From Streptosporangium sp. NBC_01495 (GTDB taxonomy: Bacteria > Actinomycetota > Actinomycetes > Streptosporangiales > Streptosporangiaceae): DNA of 64,000 bases. Below are positions 23,081 to 32,220 of this stretch, in pieces. A program made the translations under genes and the position numbers. Where the stretch lies: NCBI RefSeq assembly GCF_036250735.1, contig NZ_CP109430.1, positions 9,548,001 to 9,612,000 of the forward strand, given 5' to 3'. The notes under the pieces were generated by a model, which searched no databases, was not told the origin of the DNA, and saw only the letters and a program-made list of their open reading frames with translations. Position 1 is the stretch's first letter. Every line of letters starts with the position of its first letter.

Positions 23081-25090
23081 ATGACAGATCCTCACGAGAT
23101 CAATCCACGTAAGGCCCTGGAACTCGGCATGGACCGGCCCATCTCCCGCCGGGACTTCTTCGATGGGGTGATCACGGCCACCGGGATCGCGGCGGCATGC
23201 TCGCTGCCCGGGGCCGACGGGGGAGACGCCCGTCCCGCACGCCCGGAGGATCTGGAGCTTTCGCCGGACATGTCCTATCCGCCGTCCCGCACGGGGCTGC
23301 GCGGCGACACCGCGGAGGCGCTGAGCGTGCCCCACGCCCTCCGCGACCAACGGTTCTGGCCGTACGCGGGCGCCCCGGAGCCCACCGGCGAGCACTACGA
23401 CCTGGTCGTGGTGGGCGCGGGGATCAGCGGTCTCAGCGCGGCCCACCGGTGGCTGGAGCGCGACCCCGGCGCGCGGATCCTGATCCTCGACAACCACGAC
23501 GACATCGGCGGGCACGCCTTACGCAACGAGTTCCGCCCGGCGGCCGGGAAGGGGCCGCTGGTCGCGTACGGCGGCTCGCGGTCGATGGAGCGCCCGTCGG
23601 CGTGGACCCCGGAGGGCAAGGACCTGCTCGCCAAGCTGGACATCCGCCCCGAGAGGCTCGCGGAGTCCTCCGGCCGGGGGCTGTACGCGAGCCTGGGGAT
23701 GCACGACAGCGTCTTCTGCGACCGGGAGACCTTCTCCAAGGAGAGGTTGGTCGTGCTCACGCCCGGCAAGAGCGCCCCCCGGTGGATCGCCGAGCTGCCC
23801 GTCGCGGAGCGGGCCAGGAGGGACCTGCTCATGCTGTACGGCGACCCGCCCGACTGGTTCCCCGGCCTGTCCGCCGAGGAGAAACAGGCGCGGCTGGCCC
23901 GGCTGACCTACTCGGGTTTCCTCAGGGACGTCTGCGGGGTCCACCCGGACGTGCCGGCGTTCGTCAGGACCATGCCGAGCGACGAGTGGGGCTACGGCTC
24001 CGACGCCTTCGGCGCGATCGACGCCTGGGGGAGCGCCGACGAGCACCGGTACGCGGGGTTCCAGGGGCTCGGGCTCGACAGGTCCAAGCCGTCCAGGTAC
24101 AACTCCCCGACCGTGATCAAGGAGTGGGACGCGGGCGAACCGCGCGCCTGCCGCTTCCCCGAGGGCAACCAGGCGATCGTCCGGATGATCGTCGCCCGGA
24201 TGATCCCCGGCTTCGCCACGGCCTGCGGCGCGCGGGACGTCACCACCGCGAGCTTCGACTACGGCGTGCTCGACCGGCCGGGCAACCGGGTCCGCGTACG
24301 CCTGTCCAGCCCGGTGGTCTCGGCCGCCAACGACGGCCTTCCCGACACGGCCGTCGGCGCCACCGTCGGCTACTTCGACGGCGAGCGGGTGAGGACCGTA
24401 CGGGCGGGCGGCGTGATCATGGCCTGCTGGAACTCGATGATCCCCTACCTGGTCGACGACCTACCGCCCGCGCAACAGGCGGCCCTGCGACGGGCGGTCA
24501 AGGTGCCCCTGCTGTACGCGACCGTCCAGCTCCGCGACTGGCGGGCCTGGCGGAGGATGGGGATCAGGCGCGCCCGGTTCACCGGCGCCCGCTGGTGCGT
24601 GGCCGAGCTCGACGACCCGGCCGACACCGGCGGCCACCGGTGCCCGAGGAGGCCCGAGGAGCCGATCACCGCGCACCTGGTCGGCACCCCCGTCACCCCC
24701 GGACTGTCACCCGCGCACGGCTCGGTCGCCGGGCGGTACGCCCTGATCGAGACGCCGTACGAGCACCTGGAGTACAGCATCCGCGACCAGCTCACCCGGC
24801 TGCTCGGGCCGGGAGGCTTCGACGCGGCCCGCGACATCGAGGCGATCACGGTCAACCGGTGGGGACACGGCTACGCGCCGGAGTACGCCACCCCGTGGGA
24901 CCTCGACTTCTACCCCGACGGGCAGCCCCCGGCGGCCGTCGCCCGCAGGACGCACGGCCGGATCGCGATCGCCAACTCCGACTCCGTTCCCGCCGCCCGC
25001 GCCGACGCGGCGGTCACCGCCGCCTACCGCGCGGTCGAGGAGCTCGGGAGCGGGCCCGCGCGCCCCTCCCGCGGGCCGCTCCTGGCCTGA
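23081..25090 (+). CDS. Tat-exported FAD-dependent oxidoreductase, spermidine dehydrogenase-like
   Basis: A 669-aa flavoprotein. The N-terminal signal carries the twin-arginine motif SRRDFF followed by a hydrophobic stretch and AAACSLPGA. The FAD-binding Rossmann motif is YDLVVVGAGISGLSAAH, with LILDNHDDIGGHA just after it. That DNHDD-GGHA segment is typical of periplasmic spermidine dehydrogenase-like enzymes. A C-terminal cofactor segment ends in IAIANSDSVPAARADAAVTAAYRAVEEL. The substrate is probably an amine outside the membrane; this is inference. ATG 23081 is chosen because the longer frame places the Tat motif too far in. The last codons and stop are the first unit of a 33-34-bp tandem repeat. 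Confidence 0.82.
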   Translation: MTDPHEINPRKALELGMDRPISRRDFFDGVITATGIAAACSLPGADGGDARPARPEDLELSPDMSYPPSRTGLRGDTAEALSVPHALRDQRFWPYAGAPEPTGEHYDLVVVGAGISGLSAAHRWLERDPGARILILDNHDDIGGHALRNEFRPAAGKGPLVAYGGSRSMERPSAWTPEGKDLLAKLDIRPERLAESSGRGLYASLGMHDSVFCDRETFSKERLVVLTPGKSAPRWIAELPVAERARRDLLMLYGDPPDWFPGLSAEEKQARLARLTYSGFLRDVCGVHPDVPAFVRTMPSDEWGYGSDAFGAIDAWGSADEHRYAGFQGLGLDRSKPSRYNSPTVIKEWDAGEPRACRFPEGNQAIVRMIVARMIPGFATACGARDVTTASFDYGVLDRPGNRVRVRLSSPVVSAANDGLPDTAVGATVGYFDGERVRTVRAGGVIMACWNSMIPYLVDDLPPAQQAALRRAVKVPLLYATVQLRDWRAWRRMGIRRARFTGARWCVAELDDPADTGGHRCPRRPEEPITAHLVGTPVTPGLSPAHGSVAGRYALIETPYEHLEYSIRDQLTRLLGPGGFDAARDIEAITVNRWGHGYAPEYATPWDLDFYPDGQPPAAVARRTHGRIAIANSDSVPAARADAAVTAAYRAVEELGSGPARPSRGPLLA

Positions 25091-25178
25091 CTCCCGTGAC
25101 CGGACGGCCCCGCTCCTGGCCTGATTCCGCGACAGGACGGTCCCGTTCTTGACCTGACCCGGCGACAGGACGGGCCGC
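25079..25178. repeat. 33-34-bp tandem repeat starting at the oxidoreductase stop codon
   Basis: Three units, each beginning CTCCTGGCCTGA or a close variant (25079, 25113, 25146). The first unit contains the real stop codon; the following two copy it downstream. Confidence 0.8.
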
Positions 25179-25187
25179 CCAATCCGG

Positions 25188-25260
25188 TTTTCTCAGCCCG
25201 GTTTCTCAGCCCGGTTTGCTCAGCCCGGCGGTTTGCTCAGCCCGGCTTTCTCAGTCTGGT
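25188..25260. repeat. 14-17-bp tandem repeat over the acyltransferase stop codon
   Basis: Five units of about tttctcagcccgg on the plus strand. On the minus strand each unit carries CGGGCTGAG, and one of these TGA copies (25237-25239) is the stop codon of the acyltransferase gene. The remaining copies lie downstream or within the last codons. Confidence 0.8.
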
Positions 25261-26265
25261 GAAGGCCCAGCTCATGCTGGGCTCGACCGCCCAGTGGGTG
25301 ACGCGCCGCACCGGCGCCGTGCACAGCAGGGCGGCGAGCCCGACCCCGAGGAGAGCCACGGCCGCCACCCCCGGCAGGGTCTGCGACCAGTCGCCGTAGA
25401 ACCGCTCGGCGACCTTCACCACCAGGCCGTGGAGGAGGTAGGCGTACATGGTCGCCATGCCGAGCCCGGAGTACCAGGTGCGCCTGGACGGGGTGATCGC
25501 CAGGAACGCGGCGACGAGCAGCGCCCCCGCGGTCAACATGCCCAGGCGGATCAGGCTGCCGGTGAGGTCGTCCACCCCGATCACGTCGTTGGCGTGCCGC
25601 CAGCGGATCCACTCGGTCTTCACGGAGGTGTGCACGGCGAACGCCAGGACCGCGCCGGCGACCAGGATGACCGCGCCCGCGACCCGGACCCACCGCCTCC
25701 TGAGCCACTCGAAGTGCTCGGGCCGCAGCATGAGCCCGAGCACGTAGAACGGGAGCAGGCCGAGGGTGCGGTTCATCGACAGCTCGTCGGGGAGGTTGCT
25801 CATCCCCGACAGCAGCGACAACCCGACCGCGACCACCAGCGGCCACCGCAGCTGCTGCCAGACCGGCGTGGACAGCCGCCACAGGAACAGCGACATCAGG
25901 AACCAGGTCAGGTAGTACGGGTCGAGGAGGCTGATGTCGAGCTTGCCGTACAGGAAGAGGCGGGGCAGCGAGTAGATCAGCTCGAAGATCACGTACGGGA
26001 CGGCGAGGGTGCTGATCAGCTTGCGCGCCTTGCCCGACGAGAAGGTGAAATTTCGTGACAGGTAGCCGCTGAGCACGATGAACAGCGGCATGTGGAACGT
26101 GTACACGAAGAAGTAGGCGGCGTGCGCGGCCGGAACGTCCCGCAGGTCCTCGATCAGGTGGCCGGACACGACCAGGGTGATCGCGAGGAACTTGGCGTTG
26201 TCGAAGAACGGGTCCCTGGCCGCGGCGGGCGGCAGGACGGCCCGCAGCGGGGTTGCGACGCTCAC
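25237..26265 (-). CDS. Membrane acyltransferase family 3 (OafA/fucose 4-O-acetylase-like)
   Basis: About 342 aa with ten or so membrane segments. It opens with the family signature FFDNAKFLAITLVVSGHLIED (catalytic-type His) and continues FHMPLFIVLSGYLSRNF, the second conserved motif. Family members O-acylate cell-surface polysaccharides, antibiotics or lipids from the membrane. The acceptor is unknown here. The start is uncertain: GTG 26265 places about 30 residues before the first motif, as usual, while the open frame continues to 26421 without good coding character. The stop lies within a tandem repeat. Confidence 0.82.
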   Translation of the reverse strand: MSVATPLRAVLPPAAARDPFFDNAKFLAITLVVSGHLIEDLRDVPAAHAAYFFVYTFHMPLFIVLSGYLSRNFTFSSGKARKLISTLAVPYVIFELIYSLPRLFLYGKLDISLLDPYYLTWFLMSLFLWRLSTPVWQQLRWPLVVAVGLSLLSGMSNLPDELSMNRTLGLLPFYVLGLMLRPEHFEWLRRRWVRVAGAVILVAGAVLAFAVHTSVKTEWIRWRHANDVIGVDDLTGSLIRLGMLTAGALLVAAFLAITPSRRTWYSGLGMATMYAYLLHGLVVKVAERFYGDWSQTLPGVAAVALLGVGLAALLCTAPVRRVTHWAVEPSMSWAFTRLRKPG

Positions 26266-26396
26266 AGCCCCGGACGGTAACCGGACCCGCCCAACGCCCG
26301 GCGAACGCCCGGTGACGCGCGGGGAAATCCCCGCTGCGAAACCGTACGACCGCCCACCCGCCGTACGACCGCCCGTCGCGGTCGCGACCACGGCAC

Positions 26397-26422
26397 GTTG
26401 CCCGCGCGGGTACGCGGGCAAC
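26397..26422. terminator. Hairpin terminator downstream of the SDR gene
   Basis: GTTGCCCGCG and CGCGGGCAAC, 10-bp perfect arms with a 6-nt loop, 24 bp past the stop of the minus-strand SDR gene. Just beyond it, ccgtacgaccgccc is repeated twice (26342-26375). Confidence 0.6.
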
Positions 26423-26445
26423 GCCGCCGTACGGCCCGCGGGCGG

Positions 26446-27252
26446 TTACCCGACGGCCGCGGCGCTGGCGTCCCAGAGGGCGCGGGCCAGCGCGGGGTCG
26501 GTCATCCTTTTGGGAACGGCCGCGGGGGCGCTCTTGGCGAAGTAGCGGCCCGGATGGGCTGCGCCGTCCTGATGGGTGGCGAGGTGGACCATGGTGCTCG
26601 CCCCCTCCTCGACGGTCTGGCCCATGCCGGGAACGTTCTTCACCATCCACATCATGAACGTCGACGGGGCGAACTCGGTCTTGATCACGCCCGGATGGAA
26701 GCAGGTCGCGGTCACCCCGGTGCCCTGAAGGCGGCGGGCCAGCTCCACCGTGAACAGGGCGCCCGCCTGTTTGGAGTCCCCGTACTGGAGCCAGCCGCTC
26801 CAGCGCCGCCGCTCGCGGTCGAGGTCGGACGGGTCGAGGCCCCCGGTCTTGCCCGCCCTGGAGGTCGTGGTGATCACCCGCCCCACGACCCGTTCGAGCA
26901 GCAGGTTCGTCAGCAGGAAGGGAGCCAGGTGGTTGACCTGGATCATCGTCTCGTGACCGTCGCGCGTGAGCGTGCGCCTGGTGGTCATGACGCCCGCGTT
27001 GTTGACGAGCACGTCGATCCGGTCGTAGCGGGACAGGAGTTCAGCCCCCAAACTACGCACATCATCCAAAAGGGTGTAATCGCACGTAAACGTATCCGGA
27101 AGTACCCCGGAGACCTCTCGCACCCTTTCCGCTACCCGAGCTGTCTTGTCGGGATTACGGCCGACCAGAACTACCGTCTGCCCGCGTCTCGCGAGCTCTA
27201 CCGCCGCAGCTTCGCCAATTCCGGCACTAGCCCCGGTAATCACACTAATCAT
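26446..27252 (-). CDS. Short-chain dehydrogenase/reductase
   Basis: About 268 aa, classical SDR fold: cofactor motif TGASAGIG at residues about 6-13, NNAG at about 85, catalytic Ser in ITTTSRAG and Tyr/Lys in YGDSK. The following VTATCFHPGVIKTEF strand is typical of the retinol dehydrogenase/WW-domain oxidoreductase-like branch. The substrate is unknown. The start at 27252 (MISVITG) is chosen because a GGAGG ribosome site stands 5 bp before it; the upstream GTG lies within that site. Transcribed divergently from the first conservon, 120 bp apart. Confidence 0.88.
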   Translation of the reverse strand: MISVITGASAGIGEAAAVELARRGQTVVLVGRNPDKTARVAERVREVSGVLPDTFTCDYTLLDDVRSLGAELLSRYDRIDVLVNNAGVMTTRRTLTRDGHETMIQVNHLAPFLLTNLLLERVVGRVITTTSRAGKTGGLDPSDLDRERRRWSGWLQYGDSKQAGALFTVELARRLQGTGVTATCFHPGVIKTEFAPSTFMMWMVKNVPGMGQTVEEGASTMVHLATHQDGAAHPGRYFAKSAPAAVPKRMTDPALARALWDASAAAVG

Positions 27253-27372
27253 CAGATCCTCCACTGCGCAAAAACCTTATTCGGTGCTAGTCTCCTGTGC
27301 GATCTTCCGGAGGCGTATCCATCCCTAAACCGGCACGAGCCTCCACACGCTCAGAGGTTGGGACGAGTGGAC

Positions 27373-29916
27373 ATGGGCTCTAGAAACCGCTCGATTCGGT
27401 TCAAGATTTTCTTGCTGTTGCTCCTGCCGCTGCTGTCACTGAGCGCGCTCTGGGGCTTCGTACTCAACCTGACCGTCGGTGACGGCATCGCGCTGCTGAG
27501 GGCGAACGCCCTCTACCAGACGGTGGGCGTCACCTCCACTGAGCTGGGACTTCAGCTTCAGGCCGAGCGAACGCAGTCGTCGGTGGCGATCAGTTCCCGG
27601 GTCCTCACGAGCGGGATGGGCGACCAGCGCGCCCGTACCGACCGCGCGGTCGAGGGCTTCAGGCAGGCCGCCACAACCGATGATTCCGGCAGCCCGGAAC
27701 TACGCAACTCGCTGGACGAGCTGCTCCGCCAGCTCGACAAGCTGCCGAGCGTCCGCTCGGGCGTCGACAGCGGGCAGCACACCCGGCTGGGCGTGCTGTC
27801 GAACTACAACCAGATCCTCGACGCGGTCTTCCTGGTGTACGACCAGATGGCCGCGGTGCCCGACCTCTCGATCTTCCAGCAGGCCACGGCCATGCAGGGC
27901 ATGGGCAACGCCCACGACATGATCGCCAGGGAGAACGCGCTGATCAGCGGGGCGCTGATCGACTATCGGCTGTCCGAGGAGGAGCGCAGGGCCTTCGGCG
28001 AGTACGTCGCCACCCGGCGCTTCCTGCACGCCCGGGGCGCGGCCTCGCTGGATCCCGAGCTGGGCGCGCAGTACCGCGACACCTTCGCCTCCTCCGCCTT
28101 CGAGAAGTTCACCGACCTGGAGAAGGCCATCGTCGGGTCGACCGGCGGCCGGCTGACCCCCGAGGCGAGCAAGTGGAAGGCGACCACGAACGCGATCTCG
28201 ACCTGGCTCGACAAGGTCAACCTCGGCTCCTCCAAGATCCTGGCGGACCGGGCCCAGGAGGTCGCCACCGGCGTCCTGATCCGGATCGTGATCGCGGGTG
28301 GCGTCGGCCTGATCGCGGTGGTCGCGTCGATCATCATCTCGGTCCGCTTCGGCCGCCGCCTCGCCGCCGAGCTGGCCGGGCTCCGCTCGGCAGCCCTGGA
28401 TCTGGCGGACGTGCGGCTCCCCCGCGTCGTGGAACGCCTGCGGCGCGGCGAGGAGGTCGACGTACGGGCCGAGGCGCCGCCGATCCAGGCGGGCGGCTCG
28501 ACCGAGGTGCACGACGTGGCCCACGCGTTCGGCTCGGTGCAGCGCACCGCCGTGGAGGCCGCCGTCGGCCAGGCCAACCTGCGGCGCGGTGTCAGCCAGG
28601 TCTTCGTGAACCTGGCGCGGCGCAAGCAGAGCCTGCTGCACCGCCAGCTCACCCTGCTCGACAGCATGCAGCGCCGGGCGACCGACCCCGACAGCCTTGA
28701 GGACCTGTTCCGGCTGGACCACCTGACCACCCGCATGCGGCGGCACGCGGAGGGCCTGATCATCCTGTCCGGCTCGGCGCCCGGCCGGTCGTGGCGCAAG
28801 CCGGTACCGGTGATCGACGTCCTGCGGGCCGCGATCGCCGAGGTCGAGGACTACACCCGGGTCAACGTGGCGCCGGTGCCCGACGTCTCGCTCGACGGGG
28901 CCGCGGTCGCCGACATCACCCACCTGGTGGCCGAACTGATCGAGAACGCCACGATCTTCTCGCCGCCGCAGACCGCGGTGACCGTGCGCGGCGACGTGGT
29001 GGCCAACGGGTTCGCCGTCGAGGTCGAGGACCGCGGCCTGGGCCTGAGCACCGCGGAGTACGCGGCGATCAACGAACGGCTGGCCAGCCCGCCGGAGTTC
29101 GACCTGGCGGACAGCGACCGGCTCGGCCTGTTCGTGGTGGGCCAGCTCGCCTCCCGGCACGACATCCAGGTCATCCTGCGCGGCTCGCCGTTCGGCGGCA
29201 CCACGGCCATCGTCCTCATTCCCCGCTCGGTGATCGCCCAGCAGGGCTCGCCGCTCGCCCTCACCTCGGAGCGGACGTCCTTCACCGCCGAGCGCGTCAC
29301 CGGGCGTTCGGGAGAGCTGTTCGAGTCCGCCCCTCCCGGCGCGCTCGCTCCCCCGGCCAACGGCAACAACCTCCCGCGCAGGACGAGGCAGGCCTCCTCG
29401 AACCAGCCGGCCCAGCCCGCCGCCCCGTCCCTCAGCGTGGTGACGGACCTGCCCGCCCGCGCCCCGTTCCCGGATCAGAGGACGGGCGGCGAGGCGGGGT
29501 GGGAGACGGGCTGGGACGCGGCCTCCCGCGAGGCACCCCCCAACGCGCCGTTCCAGGCAGCGCCCTCCGGGCCCCAGGGATCACCCCAGGAGCCCCGTGA
29601 GACCCACGAGACGCCCCGGGAGGCCCGCCCCCGGGACAAGGGCGGCAACGGCGGCCCGACGCGTCAGACGGCCACACAGCCCCCCACGGGGCCGGGCGGT
29701 CTGCCCCGCCGGGTCCGGCAGGCGAACCTGGCGCCTCAGCTCCGCCAGGAGGCCGAGTCGGCCGAGCCCGAGCCGAAGGCGGAACCGAGCGAGGAGCGTT
29801 CGCCGGACGAGGTCCGCGCACTGTTCTCCGCCTTCCAGGCGGGGGCTCGACGCGGGCGCGAGGAGCAGGACAATGACTTCGCGCACCATACGACAGGCGA
29901 CAAGGGGGACAAATGA
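27373..29916 (+). CDS. cvnA: Conservon protein CvnA: nitrate/nitrite-sensor-type histidine kinase-like ATPase
   Basis: About 847 aa. N-terminal membrane segment (FKIFLLLLLPLLSLSALWGFVL), an extracytoplasmic helical NIT-type sensing domain (about residues 50-295), a second membrane segment (VLIRIVIAGGVGLIAVVASIIISV), HAMP-like linker, dimerisation helices (RRKQSLLHRQLTLLDSMQRR...LFRLDHLTTRMRRHAEGL) and a HATPase domain with ELIENATIFSPP (N box) and EDRGLGL (G1). The kinase region has no classical phospho-acceptor H box, as usual for conservon kinases. A Pro-rich 200-residue tail follows. GTG 27367 is an alternative start. The stop overlaps cvnB (ATGA). First gene of a complete conservon A-B-C-D. 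Confidence 0.9.
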   Translation: MGSRNRSIRFKIFLLLLLPLLSLSALWGFVLNLTVGDGIALLRANALYQTVGVTSTELGLQLQAERTQSSVAISSRVLTSGMGDQRARTDRAVEGFRQAATTDDSGSPELRNSLDELLRQLDKLPSVRSGVDSGQHTRLGVLSNYNQILDAVFLVYDQMAAVPDLSIFQQATAMQGMGNAHDMIARENALISGALIDYRLSEEERRAFGEYVATRRFLHARGAASLDPELGAQYRDTFASSAFEKFTDLEKAIVGSTGGRLTPEASKWKATTNAISTWLDKVNLGSSKILADRAQEVATGVLIRIVIAGGVGLIAVVASIIISVRFGRRLAAELAGLRSAALDLADVRLPRVVERLRRGEEVDVRAEAPPIQAGGSTEVHDVAHAFGSVQRTAVEAAVGQANLRRGVSQVFVNLARRKQSLLHRQLTLLDSMQRRATDPDSLEDLFRLDHLTTRMRRHAEGLIILSGSAPGRSWRKPVPVIDVLRAAIAEVEDYTRVNVAPVPDVSLDGAAVADITHLVAELIENATIFSPPQTAVTVRGDVVANGFAVEVEDRGLGLSTAEYAAINERLASPPEFDLADSDRLGLFVVGQLASRHDIQVILRGSPFGGTTAIVLIPRSVIAQQGSPLALTSERTSFTAERVTGRSGELFESAPPGALAPPANGNNLPRRTRQASSNQPAQPAAPSLSVVTDLPARAPFPDQRTGGEAGWETGWDAASREAPPNAPFQAAPSGPQGSPQEPRETHETPREARPRDKGGNGGPTRQTATQPPTGPGGLPRRVRQANLAPQLRQEAESAEPEPKAEPSEERSPDEVRALFSAFQAGARRGREEQDNDFAHHTTGDKGDK

Positions 29917-30320
29917 CCGGGAAATTGACCAACACCGGCGAGCTGAACTGGCTCCTCGACGACCTGACCACCAGGGTGGGCGCGGTACGCCAAGCGGTGA
30001 TCCTCTCCACCGACGGGCTGGCCGTCGGATTCTCGAAGGGACTCCTGCGCGAGGACGCCGAGCATCTGTCCGCGGTCGCCGCCGGATTCCAGAGCCTGGC
30101 GCGCGGAGCGGGACGCCACTTCGGCGGCGGCGAGGTGCGCCAGACCATCGTGGAGATGGAGTCGGCGTTCCTGTTCGTCACCGCCGCGGGACAGGGCACC
30201 TGCCTGGCCGTGCTGAGCAGCTCCGACGCCGACGTCGGCCACATCGCCTACGAGATGGCGATGCTGGTCAAGCGGGTCGGCCAGCACATCTCCACCAATC
30301 CACGTCAAGGTCTCTCGTGA
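29913..30320 (+). CDS. cvnB: Conservon protein CvnB: roadblock/LC7 domain protein
   Basis: A 135-aa roadblock/LC7 protein: ELNWLLDDLTTRVGAVRQAVILSTDGLAVG, then ESAFLFVTAAGQGTCLAVLSSSDADVGHIAYEMAML, the two conserved halves of this fold. Such proteins partner small GTPases (MglB-like GAP or scaffold). It overlaps cvnA by 4 bp and precedes the DUF742 gene by 76 bp. A homologue with the same motifs is encoded in the opposite conservon at 31780-32169. Confidence 0.92.
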   Translation: MTGKLTNTGELNWLLDDLTTRVGAVRQAVILSTDGLAVGFSKGLLREDAEHLSAVAAGFQSLARGAGRHFGGGEVRQTIVEMESAFLFVTAAGQGTCLAVLSSSDADVGHIAYEMAMLVKRVGQHISTNPRQGLS

Positions 30321-30396
30321 GGAAGGGAGCGGGTGGCCGCGTCGTCGACGTCGTCGACGGACCGGTGGATCCCCGAGCCCGGTGCTGGAGGTCCGG

Positions 30397-30744
30397 ATGA
30401 CACACTGGATGGACGAGGAGGCCGGACCGGTCGTCCGGCCGTACGCGCTCATCGGGGGTCGCACCCGCTCCTCCGGTGACAAGCTGGACCTGGTCGCGAT
30501 GGTCACCTCGACTCGCGGCGCTCCGTCCGGGGGGTTCCTCCCAGGCCCCGAACAGGAACGCATCCTCGCCATGGTCACCACTCCGACCTCGGTCGCCGAC
30601 GTCGCCTCGGACCTCAACCTGCCACTCGGCGTGGTGCGGGTCCTGCTCGGTGACCTGCAGGACCACAAGCTCATCTCGATCGGGCGCGCTTCCGCGAGCG
30701 AGCGCATTCTCAAGGAAGTGATCAATGGACTTCGGGCCCTCTGA
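30397..30744 (+). CDS. cvnC: Conservon protein CvnC: DUF742 protein
   Basis: A 115-aa DUF742 protein with the invariant N-terminal segment DEEAGPVVRPYALIGGRTR and a winged-helix-like C-terminal half (TSVADVASDLNLPLGVVRVLLGDLQDHKLI). DUF742 proteins accompany conservon GTPases; the biochemical role is not settled. ATG 30397 has a GGAGG site 5 bp before it, so the longer frame from 30382 is rejected. It overlaps the GTPase gene by 20 bp. Confidence 0.9.
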   Translation: MTHWMDEEAGPVVRPYALIGGRTRSSGDKLDLVAMVTSTRGAPSGGFLPGPEQERILAMVTTPTSVADVASDLNLPLGVVRVLLGDLQDHKLISIGRASASERILKEVINGLRAL

Positions 30745-31300
30745 CGAACCCGTCGCCCTCAAGATTCTCATCGCGGGTGGCTTCGGGGTGGGCAAGACCA
30801 CGCTTGTGGGCGCCATCAGCGAGATCCGGCCGCTCCGCACCGAGGAGGTCCTCTCCGACCGCGGTATCGGCATCGACGACGTCAACGGCGTCGAGGGCAA
30901 GACCACCACCACGGTCGCGATGGACTTCGGCCGCATCACGATCAGGGAGGGCCTGGTCGTCTACCTGTTCGGCACGCCGGGCCAGGAGCGCTTCTGGTTC
31001 ATGTGGGACGAGCTGTCCTACGGCGCGCTGGGCGCCGTGGTGCTCGCCGACACCCGGCGGCTGACCGACTGCTTCCCCTCCATCGACTACTTCGAGCAGC
31101 GCGGCACGCCGTTCATCGTGGCCGTCAACTGCTTCGACGGTGCTGAACAGCACGAGGCGGAGGACGTGCGCGTCGCCCTGGACCTCGACGCGAACGTGCC
31201 GGTGCTGCTCTGCGACGTGCGACGCCGCGTCTCGGCGAAGACGGTGCTCGTGACGCTCGTGGAGCACTCCCTGAGGGTGCTGACGGCCAGCCAGAGCTGA
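30725..31300 (+). CDS. cvnD: Conservon protein CvnD: Ras-like small GTPase
   Basis: A 191-aa GTP-binding protein. P-loop GGFGVGKT at about residues 18-25, switch II GTPGQERF at about 79-86, and a diverged G4 motif NCFD where Ras-like proteins have NKxD. Loss of the G4 lysine is common in this family. Conservon GTPases are thought to work with the CvnB roadblock protein in a membrane-associated complex with CvnA. It is the only GTPase for the two conservons in this region. It ends 111 bp before the convergent second conservon. Confidence 0.92.
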   Translation: MDFGPSDEPVALKILIAGGFGVGKTTLVGAISEIRPLRTEEVLSDRGIGIDDVNGVEGKTTTTVAMDFGRITIREGLVVYLFGTPGQERFWFMWDELSYGALGAVVLADTRRLTDCFPSIDYFEQRGTPFIVAVNCFDGAEQHEAEDVRVALDLDANVPVLLCDVRRRVSAKTVLVTLVEHSLRVLTASQS

Positions 31301-31325
31301 GGAGCGGGCCGGGGTGGTGATCCCC

Positions 31326-31349
31326 CCGGCCCCCGGTGCCGGGGGCCGG
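31326..31349. terminator. Terminator between the two convergent conservons
   Basis: CCGGCCCCCGG, TG, CCGGGGGCCGG: perfect 11-bp arms with a 2-nt loop, 25 bp after the cvnD stop and 62 bp beyond the end of the opposite operon. Confidence 0.75.
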
Positions 31350-31411
31350 ACACCGGCTCGGGCGCTACGGCCGGAGGGCGGGCGCGCCGGCCGGTGAGGC
31401 CGCGAGAGGGG

Positions 31412-31783
31412 TCACAGCGCCCGCAGGCCGCTGATCAGTTCCCTCAGGAGGTTCTCCGGGGGCATGGAGGCCGCGGGAAGCGGCGACCGCACCAGGATCA
31501 GGCCCTGGTCCAGCAGGTCGCCCAGGAGGACCCTGATCACGCCGACCGGCAGGCCCGCGTCCGAGGCGATCTCCACGACCGGGCGGGCCCGCTTGACCAG
31601 GTTGAGCAGCCGCCGGTGCTCGGAGCCCAGGTTCGCCCCCGAGGCGACCGGCGCTCCCGTCGCCACCGCCATCGCGAGCATGTCGAACGAGGAGGACGAC
31701 GCCCGAGTGCGTCCCCCCGTCATCGCGTAGGGACGGACGACGGGACCCGCCTCCTCGTCGACCCACTCGACGTCGTCTTTCAT
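31412..31783 (-). CDS. cvnC: Conservon protein CvnC (second set): DUF742 protein
   Basis: A 123-aa DUF742 protein with DEEAGPVVRPYAMTGGRTR near the N-terminus, nearly identical in that stretch to the protein encoded at 30397-30744. A C-terminal wing follows (PVVEIASDAGLPVGVIRVLLGDLLDQGLI) and it ends LISGLRAL. ATG 31783 overlaps the stop of the roadblock gene (ATGA). Unlike the first conservon, no GTPase gene follows; the operon ends 111 bp from the stop of the opposite cvnD. Confidence 0.9.
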   Translation of the reverse strand: MKDDVEWVDEEAGPVVRPYAMTGGRTRASSSSFDMLAMAVATGAPVASGANLGSEHRRLLNLVKRARPVVEIASDAGLPVGVIRVLLGDLLDQGLILVRSPLPAASMPPENLLRELISGLRAL

Positions 31784-32169
31784 TGGCCTGCCATCCGGGG
31801 ACCGGTGGCCAGGTGCTGGCCGACACGGGTGACCAGGCGGGCCATCTCGTAGGCGATCAGGCCCACGTCGGCGGCGCCGGTGGTCAGGACCGACAGGCAG
31901 CTTCCCTGGCCCGCGGAGGTGACGAAGAGGAACGCGGAGTCCATCTCCACCATCGTCTGGCGTACGGCACCGCCGCCGAACTGCAGGCTGGTGCCCTTGG
32001 CGAGACTCTGGAAGCCGGAGGCGACCGCGGACAGGTGTTCGGCGTCCTCCTTGCTCAGCCCTCGGGACGAGGCCATCATCAGCCCGTCGTTGGACAGGAT
32101 CAGCGCGTGCGAGACGTCCGCCACACTCGTGACGAAGTCATCCAGAAGCCAATAAAGCTCACCCGGCAC
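31780..32169 (-). CDS. cvnB: Conservon protein CvnB (second set): roadblock/LC7 protein
   Basis: A 129-aa roadblock/LC7 protein (ELYWLLDDFVTSVADVSHALILSNDGLMM, then DSAFLFVTSAGQGSCLSVL). GTG 32169 is chosen because GGGGAAGGGG lies just upstream and because the homologue at 29913 starts at the matching place. The frame stays open to 32454 across a 60-bp tandem repeat, so an N-terminally extended form is possible but unlikely. Confidence 0.87.
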   Translation of the reverse strand: MPGELYWLLDDFVTSVADVSHALILSNDGLMMASSRGLSKEDAEHLSAVASGFQSLAKGTSLQFGGGAVRQTMVEMDSAFLFVTSAGQGSCLSVLTTGAADVGLIAYEMARLVTRVGQHLATGPRMAGQ

Positions 32170-32220
32170 GTGGTTAAACCCCTTCCCCTCTGATGATCTC
32201 GTTGGTCGCCGGCCCCCACC